Under the pieces are notes generated by a model. That model was not told the DNA's origin. It made no database searches and saw only the letters and a program-made list of their open reading frames with translations. 42,202 bases of DNA from Perkinsus marinus ATCC 50983 (taxonomy: Eukaryota; Perkinsozoa; Perkinsida; Perkinsidae): positions 303,282-345,483 of the forward strand of contig NW_003212397.1 of assembly GCF_000006405.1 (NCBI RefSeq), given 5' to 3'. A program made the position numbers and the translations under genes. Position 1 is the first letter of the stretch, and the number at the start of each line of letters is the position of its first letter. Positions 22,501 to 33,881 of the stretch are shown piece by piece.

Positions 22501-25500
22501 TAGTTCGCAGAATCTAGGTGTATGTTTGAACTGTATCAGAATAGCCATGGATATGATATTCGAGACACCAAAGTTCAGCAATCGCTGACATGAACCCTCA
22601 AATCTCGTCCACGCTCCTCAACTCTATAGCTCACAGAATCTAGGTGTATGTTTGAACTGTATCATTGACGGTCAAATTCCGTCCACGCTCCCCCACTCTA
22701 TAATTCACAGAATCTAGGTGTATGTTTGAACTGTATCAGAATAGCCATGGATATGATATTCGAGACACCAAAGTTCAGCAATTGCTGACATGAACGGTCA
22801 AATTCCGTCCACGCTCCCCCACTCTATAGTTCACAGAATCTAGGTGTATGTTTGAACTGTATCAAAATAGCCATGGATATGATATTCGAGACACCAAAGT
22901 TCAGCAATCGCTGACATGAACCCTCAAATCTCGTCCACGCTCCCCCACTCTATAATTCACAGAATCTAGGTGTATGTTTGAACTGTATCAGAATAGCCAT
23001 GGATATGATATTCGAGACACCAAAGTTCAGCAATCGCTGACATGAACGGTCAAATTCCGTCCACGCTCCCCCACTCTATAGTTCACAGAATCTAGGTGTA
23101 TGTTTGAACTGTATCAAAATAGCCATGGATATGATATTCGAGACACCAAAGTTCAACAATCGCTGACATGAACCCTCAAATCTCGTCCACGCTACCCAAC
23201 TCTATAGTTCACAGAATCTAGGTGTGTACTTGAACTGTATCAGAATAGCCGTGGATATGATGTTCGAGACACCAAAGTTCAGCAATCGTTGACATGAACG
23301 GTCAAATCTCGTCCACGCTCCCCAACTCTATAGTTCACAGAATCTAGGTGTAGGTTTGAACTGTATCATTGACGGTCAAATTCCGTCCACGCTCTCCCAC
23401 TCTATAATTCACAGAATCTAGGTGTATGTTTGAACTGTATCAGAATAGCCATGGATATGATATTCGAGACACCAAAGTTCAGCAATCGCTGACATGAACG
23501 GTCAAATTCCGTCCAGGCTCCCCCACTCTATAGTTCACAGAATCTAGGTGTATGTTTGAACTGTATCAAAATAGCCATGGATATGATATTCGAGGCACCA
23601 AAGTTCAGCAATCGCTGACATGAACCCTCAAATCTCGTCCACGCCGCCCAACTCTATAGTTCACAGAATCTAGGTGTGTACTTGAACTGTATCAGAATAG
23701 CCGTGGATATGATATTCGAGACACCAAAGTTCAGCAATCGTTGACATGAACGGTCAAATCTCGTCCACGCTCCCCAACTCTATAGTTCACAGAATCTAGG
23801 TGTATGTTTGAACTGTATCTAGGTGTGTACTTGAACTGTATCAGAATAGCCGTGGATATGATATTCGAGACACCAAAGTTCAGCAATCGTTGACATGAAC
23901 GGTCAAATCTCGTCCACGCTCCCCAACTCTATAGTTCACAGAATCTAGGTGTATGTTTGAACTGTATCATTGACGGTCAAATTCCGTCCACGCTCCCCCA
24001 CTCTATAATTCACAGAATCTAGGTGTATGTTTGAACTGTATCAGAATAGCCATGGATATGATATTCGAGACACCAAAGTTCAGCAATCGCTGACATGAAC
24101 CCTCAAATCTCGTCCACGCTCCCCCACTCTGTAATTCACAGAATCTAGGTGTATGTTTGAACTGTATCAGAATAGCCATGGATATGATATTCGAGACACC
24201 AAAGTTCGGCAATCGCTGACATGAACCCTCAAGTCTCGTCCACGATCCCCAACTCTATAGTTCGCAGAATCTAGGTGTATGTTTGAACTGTATCAGAATA
24301 GCCATGGATATGATATTCGAGACACCAAAGTTCAGCAATCGCTGACATGAACCCTCAAGTCTCGTCCACGCTCCCCCACTCTATAGTTCACAGAATCTAG
24401 GTGTGTACTTGAACTGTATCAGAATAGCCGTGGATATGATATTCGAGACACCAAAGTTCAGCAAGCGTTGACATGAACGGTCAAATCATGAACCCTCAAT
24501 TCTCGTCCACGCTCCCCAACTCTATAGTTCACAGAATCTAGGTGTATGTTTGAACTGTGTCAGAATAGCCATGGATATGATATTCGAGACACCAAAGTTC
24601 AGCAAGCGCTGACAGAACGGTCAAATCTCGTCCACGCTCCCCAACTCTATAGTTCACAGAATCTAGGTGTATGTTTGAACTGTATCATTGACGGTCAAAT
24701 TCCGTCCACGCTCCCCCACTCTATAATTCACAGAATCTAGGTGTATGTTTGAACTGTATCAGAATAGCCATGGATATGATATTCGAGACACCAAAGTTCA
24801 GCAATCGCTGACATGAACCCTCAAATCTCGTCCACGCTCCCCCACTCTATAATTCACAGAATCTAGGTGTATGTTTGAACTGTATCAGAATAGCCATGGA
24901 TATGATATTCGAGACACCAAAGTTCAGCAATCGCTGACATGAACGGTCAAGTTCCGTCCACGCTCCCCCACTCTATAGTTCACAGAATCTAGGTGTATGT
25001 TTGAACTGTATCAAAATAGCCATGGATATGATATTCGAGACACCAAAGTTCAGCAATCGCTGACATGAACCCTCAAATCTCGTCCACGCTCCCCAACTCT
25101 ATAGTTCACAGAATCTAGGTGTGTACTTGAACTGTATCAGAATAGCCGTGGATATGATATTCGAGACACCAAAGTTCAGCAATCGTTGACATGAACGGTC
25201 AAATCTCGTCCACGCTCCCCAACTCTATAGTTCACAGAATCTAGGTGTATGTTTGAACTGTATCATTGACGGTCAAATTCCGTCCACGCTCCCCCACTCT
25301 ATAATTCACAGAATCTAGGTGTATGTTTGAACTGTATCAGAATAGCCATGGATATGATATTCGAGACACCAAAGTTCAGCAATCGCTGACATGAACCCTC
25401 AAATCTCGTCCACGCTCCCCCAGTCTGTAATTCACAGAATCTAGGTGTATGTTTGAACTGTATCAGAATAGCCATGGATATGATATTCGAGACACCAAAG

Positions 25501-25844
25501 TTCGGCAATCGCTGACATGAACCCTCAAGTCTCGTCCACGCTCCCCAACTCTATAGTTCGCAGAATCTAGGTGTATGTTTGAACTGTATCAGAATAGCCA
25601 TGGATATGATATTCGAGACACCAAAGTTCAGCAATCGCTGACATGAACCCTCAAGTCTCGTCCACGCTCCCCAACTCTATAGTTCACAGAATCTAGGTGT
25701 ATGTTTGAACTGTATCAAGATAGCCATGGATATGATATTCGAGACACCAAAGTTCAGCAATCGCTGACATGAACCCTCAAATCTCGTCCACGCTCCCCCA
25801 CTCTATAATTCACAGAATCCAGGTGTGTACATGAACCGTATCAG
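19571..25844. repeat. 6.3-kb satellite of 126-bp and 74-bp units with higher-order blocks
   Basis: Several dozen head-to-tail units. The long unit is 126 bp (for example 19849 to 19975) and the short unit is 74 bp (for example 19655 to 19729); the short one lacks a 52-bp stretch (from GAATAGCCATGGATATG to the TGACATGAAC region). Variants at fixed sites (ACGGTCAAAT versus ACCCTCAAAT, GTATGTTTG versus GTGTACTTG, CCATGG versus CCGTGG) recur in the same order. Blocks of about 0.4 kb at 22117-22520, 23870-24290 and 25170-25600 are near identical, as are pieces near 20935-21160 and 23195-23430. This is higher-order repeat structure created by repeated segmental duplication. Confidence 0.97.
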
Positions 25845-25969
25845 TCATGGACATTATAATTCGACTTCGAATTAGACTGAGAGCTTAACCATGATGCTGC
25901 ATACAATGCCACACAAGGTATTATTATCGATGGCAAGACGTCCTGGAGAGCATCTGGCGAAAGAAAAGT

Positions 25970-26062
25970 TAGGGGCACGCAAGAGCATGTTCGGGGCAAA
26001 AAGAGTATTTTAGGGGCAAGAGGAGAAATTTCGGGGCGCGGCGAGTATTTTCGGGGCGCGCA
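25970..26062 (-). repeat. Right array of five 20-bp iterons (inverted relative to the left)
   Basis: Starts at 25971, 25992, 26012, 26032 and 26052, reading CGGGGC or AGGGGC on the + strand. As on the left there are five copies and the innermost carries the GCCCCT variant with 21-bp spacing. Outward of the array the match to the left flank continues weakly. Confidence 0.85.
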
Positions 26063-26912
26063 TGAGAATATGCCGTGGGAGATGACCTTTCAAAATCTCC
26101 ACAGTGTCAGCATAGAGTTTCTACAACGGCAGAGAGGGAATCCCTTCCGAGATGAGCGCCGGACTTGTCCCCTTCGTGACGGTGATCACATTGAAACTTT
26201 CAATTTGAAAGTTCCAATTGTGAATATGGTCTTCCCGTTTCGTACTCGTATCTCCAACTTCGCATATCCCGACGAAATTGATGATTCGAAAAACGAACTA
26301 CATGATTAAAAGGTGAACATCATTTCCCGTGCAAGTTTGACAAGTGAATATGCAAGAATGTCACAAGCAAGCTAATGAGCACCCGTGTTAGCCATATGGC
26401 ATAAGTGCTAACGCCAATACCGTCTACGTGCAGTCCAAGTCTGGCACATTCCAAATATGGTTTCACCGATAGTGTCAATGTCGAGTCTACGTTTGACAAG
26501 GGCAGGAATATCGCATGCAAGAATGACAGTAACTCAGCTTATGTCGACACCGCGTAGATGAACATCATACGACCGCACACAAGCTGTGACACGACCAGCA
26601 GTACGGCACCACTTGACATCAGCCCTCGTTCTTCGCAGATCCCTGCATCACAGGATTTGCACCTTATGTGAGATTATCAACCACTTGAGCGTACAGTCAT
26701 AGTTCTTAGTGAATAGCTTGGTGAGCGTGGGAGCATTTCCAGCACGGCTCCGATCGGAAGTTCTTCACGGGGGGACTAGCGTGCTGATTGAACACACATC
26801 TGTAGAACCTTGTTGCACTACACTAACTGCCAACTACTCGCAGGCTGTTTTTTAAGCCTAAATGTTAACCAGCATAGGCATTACTTCGATCATTGAAAAG
26901 CCTCTAGTACGC
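26063..26912. other. Intergenic, right of the satellite element
   Basis: No gene recognised. An open + frame at 26070-26309 has no domain or splice support and I leave it unassigned. The last 50 bp are the leader of the next gene, with an AG a few bases before its ATG at 26913. Confidence 0.4.
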
Positions 26913-29303
26913 ATGACTCTACAGAGGTTGGCCAGAGCTGGCTGTGTGCGGCGCTGCTGGTATGCCTCTGTCGCGACAGCAGCAGCAGCCGAGATCCCGA
27001 CTTACCACCATCCGGACATGTACCGAGACGATATGATAATAAACCTGTATGCAGTGCATAGGCAGGAGATGCCTAATATCATGGTCACCGAGAAGTCGGA
27101 GCTCAGCAGAGGACAGTAAGCTCTTCATTGTAGTTGGCCCTGTGGCAGTGTGTGTAAAATATGCACATGGTCAACTATACGTGTTAGTGACGAAACAGAA
27201 ATTCTGAGGGAATTTTGTTGTTCTATGTTCTAGTTCTACTATGAATTTTTCGAGTAGTTTTTGAGCTCAGCTGTCGAAATCGAACATATTCCAACACTGC
27301 ACCGTGGATGACGTAGATGATCTCAACAGTTGATACCAATCTCGAGGGTATCGAATAACATCAGTGTGACTTCGATGTGTATTTGAGTCGTGGATGGTAT
27401 TATCGTCTCACTCGCTTCGTGTGAATCCATCAGCGTAGTTGATACTGTCGTTGGTGATCGTGGGCTCCGCTTCCGCGTCTTGTTCCTAAATCCTAGCTAC
27501 TCAGGTTTCACACTACGATTTCATGGACATTTGGTAACACTCTGGAAACTCTCACAGCTGATGGAGTCGATCGCAGCAAGAAGGGTTCTAAGAAGGAAGC
27601 CGTGCGGAAGCTCATGAGGACACTGCCACAGCACGAGAAAAGTCTCGGCGTTATGTGGAGACAAATGGCCGGCACTCTGGCCAAGCTGCTAGGGGTAGCG
27701 ACCGGGCCTATTCTGAATCTTTTGAGGAATTTATCATTTAGGTTAAACAGAGCGTCAGTCATTCGCCGGATGTCACTTCGGGGTTAGTGACGTGCTTGGT
27801 TGAATGGGAGAGTACAGAGGACCCTGGTCAGCGGTGGGTCGGCCGAGGTAGGCATTTAGGGTGTTTATAAAGTGATCCATACTTGTAGTGTAGGTAGTGG
27901 TAGAACTAAAGATGAGGCTGAGGTTAGGGCGCTGAAAGACATTTATGCAGTTGCGGCGCCATGGAGAGAGAAAGCTGCTGTTGCTCAAGTGCAGAAGAGG
28001 CATCAGCTCCAGAAGGTAGGGGATGCTCCTGAATACGTTTGAATTCGCGATGGCTGATATGACTACTCCATAGGAGTCGTTTTCGCTGGTTGGTTGCATT
28101 GAGCGATGAAGTAAATGTTCGTTTCCCACTGGTCGAAAAATTTTATGATTTAATACGATCGCTTCCGTCTCAGGAGTTGCCGCATCGAATCAGGAAATTT
28201 GTTGGCGACTTGTGGGCCAAAAATGTAGAGAAAAAGTTTATGAAAATTCGTTGATATTTCGGTGCAGCCATAAACACACGTGTACATTTTTCAAAATTAA
28301 ATGTGATTTTCAATCAGGCAGAGGCAGCCCGGATGGCCGCGGACCTCGAGGCTTCGTCGGCAGGGACCGCTAGCATGCTCTCACAGAAACAAGCTTCGGA
28401 GATTATGATAGCGCACAACTATATGGTGATAGTGGCGGCTCTAATGATATGGAGACTTTTCGACAGACTCAACGTCTTTTCCACAACCCTGTGGTGAAGC
28501 TCCGGTCTAACCTCGTGGTGGTTCCGCATGAGCTGGGTTTTTTGGCCACCTGTGAGTGGAGCTGGTACTCGCGCGAAGAAGGTCCTGGGAATCCGAGGAA
28601 AAGTAAGTAGTGTGCATGTTACTCGAATGGATATGCCTCCAGTGTTGGAATATATGATCACACTCCTTAGCTGGGCTCGGGCCCTCCCTCATGATAATGA
28701 GAGTTTATATGCGAACTCGGGTAGAAGTGTACAGAAACCAACAATGACTTCCTCACAGTTTTCATATTTTCACCGACATATGTAGTTGACCATGTGAATA
28801 TTTTCCCATACCGTCAGCCTGTCACTCACTCGACCCCGTCAGCGCTCTTCTGGATTTTTCTCACTACCGTACAGTATCAACCTGCTATTGTACGTGCAGC
28901 AATCTTAACTCGTCACCCCTTGCTATGTCCTTCAAAATTATCAAGTATTTCTCGGCTGACCCGTGGTCTTCTATGGTAGGGAGGATGATGATGGTTTTGC
29001 TCAGGATCTGCATCCACCAACGGCATCGCGGCAAATCAAAAGATAGCCAAGGCAGAGGCCTGTAAGGCAACAGGTGGAAGGTCGGGTTAGCATCCCTTTG
29101 TGGGTTCCTTAGGCCGGTTAATGCTGGAGAAGTATGGCGCATTACAGCCGATATCGGCAGACCAATGGAGGCTCGCTGATGTTATCAATGGTATGGTAGT
29201 GTCCTGTAGCATCGACCAGGCGGTACAAAAAGCTGTAGAGGCTATAGGGGACACTCCGGTAGGGCTTTCTGTGCCAGCTTGCACGATGGGCTTCATAGTA
29301 TAG
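26913..29303 (+). CDS. Probable mitochondrial protein with dsRNA-binding-like domains (406 aa)
   Basis: Ten exons: 26913-27115, 27505-27694, 27742-27847, 27894-28015, 28174-28224, 28318-28425, 28467-28602, 28900-28944, 29005-29073, 29113-29303; sum 1221 nt. The N-terminus MTLQRLARAGCVRRCWYASV is Arg-rich and amphipathic with no acidic residue, typical of a mitochondrial presequence. Two segments resemble dsRBDs: residues about 45-115 (INLYAVHRQEMP, FHTTISWTFG, DGVDRSKKGSKKEAVRKLM) and a C-terminal one (HELGFLATCEWSW, NGIAANQKIAKAEACKATGR). The SKKEA pattern is the diagnostic dsRBD helix. It could be a mitoribosomal or RNA-processing protein. Two introns carry MITEs. An upstream in-frame ATG at 26862 is a less likely start. 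Two weak donors (28945, 29074) were chosen for phase. Confidence 0.6.
27146..27299 (-). mobile_element. hAT-like MITE, copy 7 (in intron 27116-27504)
   Basis: Starts CAGTGTGTGTAAAATATGC and ends ATTCCAACACTG. Flanking 8-mers CCCTGTGG and CACCGTGG agree at six of eight positions, consistent with an aged 8-bp target duplication. Confidence 0.82.
28640..28813 (+). mobile_element. hAT-like MITE, copy 8 (in intron 28603-28899)
   Basis: Starts CAGTGTTGGAATATATG; the right end is eroded (CCCATACCG). Flanks TATGCCTC and TCAGCCTG share the core GCCT. It has the family body string GTACAGAAACCAACAATGA. Confidence 0.78.
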
Positions 29304-29534
29304 GCTCTATATCTATAGAGCCACGGTCGTGCTTGGCTTCGTGTATAATCTCTTGCTAGTCGTAAGTTGAATAGTCTAATTGGGTAGCAGAGCTGATTAC
29401 TGACAGGACAACCCGAGTTCGATTCTTGCTTGGTACATATCTTTGCCACGATTGTGTTATGGCACTCACTGCTGAACCTCATAAGACATATCTAGGCATG
29501 AGAGATGTTTATCCTGTCACAGTTGTTCTCTTAG
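29304..29534. other. Spacer and uncertain 5' end of the helicase gene
   Basis: Contains a T-loop-like string (CGAGTTCGATTC, about 29414) and an ATG at 29460 with a short open frame that could be the helicase start. The intron that would join it to 29535 (phase 0) would be only about 27 bp, too short to trust. Confidence 0.35.
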
Positions 29535-30749
29535 ACCCACGTATGGACACTGTTTCTCCTCAATGTGTGGCGAGCAGTCCTCGCGAATGGCGATAGTGCT
29601 ATGGTCGGGAATCTGCTACTGGCCTTAGGAACTAGTAATAGGGGATCTTAGACTGCTATCTTTGCGGACCTCACCTGTGTAGGAACTCGAACCGATGGCG
29701 TCCCTGTGTACCTTTGGGAGGCTATGGTTGACGAGTGTTCGAACTTGACAGGTAGGCATCTTGTTATGCATCAGAAGTGGAAGACTAGGGTTGTCCTCGA
29801 CTGTGCTTTAGAGACGTGTTACAGCAATACTGTGTGGCACTTGGCTTTGTGTTCAGAGCCGAGTTTAGATGGCCTTATGCAGTCATCAGGCTCACTATCT
29901 CTCTTTCTCAGATTTTGTCTTCAGCACGGGCATTTTGCAACAGTTCCTAAAGGCCGCTCAGTGCGAGGTTTGGAACGAACACAGTAATAGGCCTAACCGG
30001 GGCCTCCCTTTCCTCTCACCATGCCAGGTTTGACATGGGCGAAGTGGCGTGGCTTGCTGGCATCAGAGCGCATTGGTGTCATTCGACATGCCCTCACTGA
30101 GAGGCAGGAGCTCGGCATCCGACCAGTGAAAGCCGTGATGAAGAGCTGTGTTCTGCCGTGAGGAGCTGTAGTGGAATCATTTTTTGCTATGAAGTGTTTC
30201 AGGATCGTACAAGTGATGGTGCCCACAGATCTCGCAGCTGAGCACGATATTGGTACTGATTCCATGGTTGTTCTCTTTGCTGCTGATGAAGACTTCCGCT
30301 TGGATGCATCTGGCGAATCGGCAGCGGTAGAGATGAGATGTATAACACTTTCGGAGTAGTATGTAGGTACTTGGAGTTGTGACGAGTTCTAAGCGGGAAA
30401 TTGACACCGGCATGACAACAGTTACCCTGAAATTGGCCAGCAAGGTGAGTTAGCTTGTTTTTGATGGGCATCTGCGATGTTCCAGACTTGAGGCTGTTGG
30501 GGCAGATTTGACGAAACTCTTTCAGGAAGCCGAGTATGACGCGCGTCTGGGTGCTAAGAATTTGATGGCGAGCGAAGAGGTCAATTGTCTATTTTTGGAC
30601 GATACGAATGTCACGTGAGAACTTCTGTTAGTGGGAACGCGTTGATCTGAGCAGTACTGCTCGAGATGATGTTTTTCTCTATGGGAGAACATCACGTCAT
30701 CTCTTACGTGATTGGTGTGCTTTAATATCACAGCTCCGCTAGCTCAGCT

Positions 30750-30782
<33 letters not shown>

Positions 30783-32723
30783 GTGGTTCGAACCCACCGC
30801 GGAGCGATTTATTTTTTCCTTAATTTTCTGGTGTTTCGTAGACCAGTGAGTGATTATAAAGTATGCGTAACATGTGGGGTGTATATCCGACGAGTGAATG
30901 ACAGCAATCTCTTTAGTTACGCTCGTATGTGCGATGCCCTTCGAGCTCTCTATGACACGCCCAAATGCGATGACGCTATGTTCATCAATACTGGAGTCGG
31001 CATGACCCAAGGGACCGAGCCTGGTCGACAACCGTAACGTCATCAATGTTATTTTAAGAGGCTCAGATCGTCTTGCGTATTGGCTACAGTTACTACTTCG
31101 ACCCCGTTATGAAAGGTGCGTTGCTGGGCACAGGAGCTGCCCCATGTCCCACTAAGGATGACGTCGGAGACTTGGGGATGCCTCTCACAGAAGCTCAACT
31201 CAACGCGGTAAGTCTTAAGCCTTGCCAAAGTGGGCATCTGGTGCGTGGTAGATTCGCTCTTCTTGGGAAACTCCTATAACACTAATTCAAGGCCCTCCAG
31301 GGACTGGCAAGACACACACAGCTGTTGCTCTCGTCAAACACTGGGTTGTGAACAAAATAACCGCCCGAGGTATGCCCTCGAATTGACGTGTTCGACAGTG
31401 TTCGAAGGCACCGTCTCAGGCGAGGGGAAGGTATTGGTGGTGGCGGATTCCAATGCAGCTGCAGACAATATCCGTGGGCTCATGGTCAAGGCTGGAATCG
31501 AATGCTATCGAGTCGGTCGGGCTCAGGAGACGGATGGCGGAACCCGGGAAGTTTCTGATGACGTTTTAAGGAAGCTCGAAGGTAGCAACTCCACACGAAT
31601 AGGTTTGCCGCAGTAGTTCCAGGTACTCGTGCTGTTCGTGATTACCGACGTGCCGTAATACTGGGTGATATACATAAGTTGCCGTATTTCCGGCAGAGAA
31701 TCGATAAGGCCGCCGTAGACGAGTAAGCAAGATTAGCGGATTCCGACAGTGGTACCAACATCCCATGATAGGTACCAAGTCTTGGTCGCCACGTGTATTG
31801 GGAGTGGCCATCAGCTCTTGGACTCGGTTGATTTCGAATCTGTCATCATAGATGAGTGTACTCAGGCGACGGAGCCAGCCAGTCTGGTTCCTCTGGCAAG
31901 AGGAGCGAAGCGATGCGTATTGCTGGGTAAAAAAAACGTCGCGCGAGTCTTCCTTCATCGTTTACAATCAGGTGATCATAAGCAACTGCCAGCGACCGTC
32001 CATTGCAATACTGCAAAAAGTGGCGGCTTGGGCATCAGCTTGTTCGAGCGGCTCGCCATGAGTGGCACTCCGGTCCACCTTCTCGACATTCAGCGTAGAA
32101 TGCACCCGAGCATAGCCGAGTTTTCGAACCATCACTTCTATGACAACCGAATAAAGCATGAAGTTTCCGATCGCCCACTCATCCCCGGCCTCCGCTGGCC
32201 GAACCCACAGATACGAGTCGCCCTTGTCGACACATCTCAACTCATTGCCGGTGAATCAAAAGTCGGCACCAGCTTGATGAACCGTGAGGAAGCACGGTTA
32301 TTGCTTGATGCACTCTATGACGCTGTTGCTAACGGAACACCTCCAGGTCAAATTGGTTTGGTTGTTCCATACAATGCTCAGAAGTCCCACGTGATAGCTG
32401 CCCTCAAGGAAGACACTCGTTTTTCTCCCGAACAGCGTGCAGCGGTTCAGATCAATACTGTTGATGGTTTCCAAGGGCACGAGAAAGAGCTCATATTCTT
32501 CAGTGCTGTCCGGTCCAATGTTTCAGGACAAGTAGGCTTCATCGCGGATCCACGGCGTATGAACGTCATGCTCACACGAGCTCGTCGTGGATTGGTGGTC
32601 TTCTGTGATGTGAACACCATGACGGCTTCTGGAGGCCATTGGAGAAGTTGGGTAGAGTGGATCGAGCGGAAAGGCGGTATAATTACAGCTGCTGATTGGC
32701 GGCGTGGGTCGCGAGGAGAGTGA
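29535..32723 (+). CDS. SF1 RNA/DNA helicase, IGHMBP2/UPF1 type (at least 766 aa, N-terminus uncertain)
   Basis: Exons: 29535-29634, 29683-29751, 29912-29983, 30028-30157, 30203-30326, 30367-30444, 30493-30614, 30842-31033, 31090-31207, 31252-31369, 31420-31581, 31614-31722, 31772-31926, 31972-32723; sum 2301 nt. Helicase motifs in order: I GPPGTGKT, II VIIDECTQA, III GDHKQLP, IV QRRMHPS, V VDGFQGHEKELIFFSAVRSN, VI MNVMLTRARR. Upstream, the beta-barrel 1B-type segment (TDSMVVLFAADEDFRLDASG, AVLGVVTSSKREID) resembles IGHMBP2. Such proteins unwind RNA or RNA/DNA with ATP in translation, tRNA or decay pathways. The intron at 30615-30841 holds a tRNA gene on the same strand. The 45-bp intron before motif III has no stop and is a multiple of three, so retention would insert 15 residues. 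Confidence 0.92.
30733..30806 (+). tRNA. tRNA-Asn (GTT), inside a helicase intron
   Basis: Complete cloverleaf: acceptor GCTCCGC/GCGGAGC (7 bp), D-arm GCTC...GAGC, anticodon arm TGTGG-CTGTTAA-CCACA with anticodon GTT at 30767-30769, T-arm GGTGG-TTCGAAC-CCACC, discriminator G. No intron and no encoded CCA. A- and B-box sequences are intact (TAGCTCAGCTGG, GGTTCGAAC), so it can be transcribed by RNA polymerase III independently of the host gene. Confidence 0.98.
30812..30817 (+). terminator. Pol III terminator of the tRNA-Asn gene
   Basis: Run of six T beginning six bases after the tRNA 3' end, the usual RNA polymerase III stop. Confidence 0.8.
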
Positions 32724-33283
32724 TTTCCACTACGGCCATTACAAATAATTTATCAATCATCATCAGATCTACTGAAATCCACTCATCACCGGCGTAGCAT
32801 TATTTCAAGTTTCTGCATGCTCGTTTCTGTTTAATAAGTGTGTTGGTGTTCGCAAGTTTGGCAGCTGATCTCTGTTTGAACCTGTGGATATGCAATGTAG
32901 ATTCCTCCTCGGTATGAGTGTTAATTGGACATTCTGCGTCACCCATACCATCATATATCTTCCGGGTTTCAAATATAAGTCGTAAAACCCGGGTCCAGCA
33001 TCCCATGGTTGATACTCTCATCCATGCTCTATTACAATCATGACGTGGATCCAAGTCCTTGGAGATATCCCCTGGGTCATAGATGCACTTTAATGCACTT
33101 TTTTTCTTCCAGCCTGGAAAGGACTAATTTCCCTCCAGTTGGACTTGGGAAAGCGGGCACTTCAATTGGCCACAGAACAAATTGAGTAGGAGATAATTCA
33201 CTGCCATGTGGCATTTGGACTCATTATCTACCGCTAAGCACGTCATCAACACATGCATCGTGCATGATACACGCCACGCTATA
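32724..33283. other. Intergenic after the helicase
   Basis: 3' flank of the helicase gene and unassigned sequence. No RNA gene or exon recognised before the fold-back copy. Confidence 0.4.
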
Positions 33284-33670
33284 CACCCCTCCACACATTC
33301 TTAGCATATCCGGTTTTTCGACTCGTGCACAGCCACCACAACGAGTATCACCTCGCGGCTCAGGGAGGTATGTACTTATGCTCTACCTGATATGAGAGTA
33401 AAACATCTAGGGATACCGTTATGAACGATCCTTTTTCTGTTGATGTATAGCATTAGATCAGGAGGGGAGTTATAGATATACTCCCCGAGTAAGAGTTGGT
33501 ATTTCAAGGCGCAATTTTAACACGTGTATGCTAAGAATACGTTGAGAAAACTTTTCACCAGTCTTCGACTTATCACTAACTACGAAGAGTTAGGCCCTGA
33601 AACTTGGAGGTCATATCAGGTAAAGCATAAGTACATACCTCCCTGAGCCGCGAGGTGATACTCGTTGTGC
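33284..33670. mobile_element. Internally deleted copy of the fold-back element
   Basis: Begins TA-CACCCCTCCACA like the copy at 11628. The outer left arm (about 33284-33395) joins directly to most of a right arm (about 33396-33670), and the outermost right end is missing. About 60 bp at 33328-33393 can pair with 33612-33670. It has diverged from the other copy by scattered substitutions. Confidence 0.85.
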
Positions 33671-33881
33671 TCAAAGGAGATCGTCCCGGTACTCGCGGAC
33701 GATACAGTGTAGAGTAGAAATGGTGACTCGATCAATCCCACCAAGATGCATCTACAACTATAGCCCCTCCTACTTCCAAGCCATTCAGTCCAATCATGCT
33801 GAACAACATTCATGATCCCGAACACAACAACAAATTTGACTCGTATTTTCTGCATAATGCTACGTATAATACAAAAATATT

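Noticed and set aside
19890-25508. Recurring 69-aa minus-strand frames in the satellite
   Set aside because: Identical products arise from repeat copies; they are by-products of a unit length divisible by three (126), not genes.
31749-32723. Single uninterrupted helicase frame including the piece before GDHKQLP
   Set aside because: The extra 15 residues split a conserved motif and are bounded by GT...AG; splicing restores LLGDHKQLP exactly.
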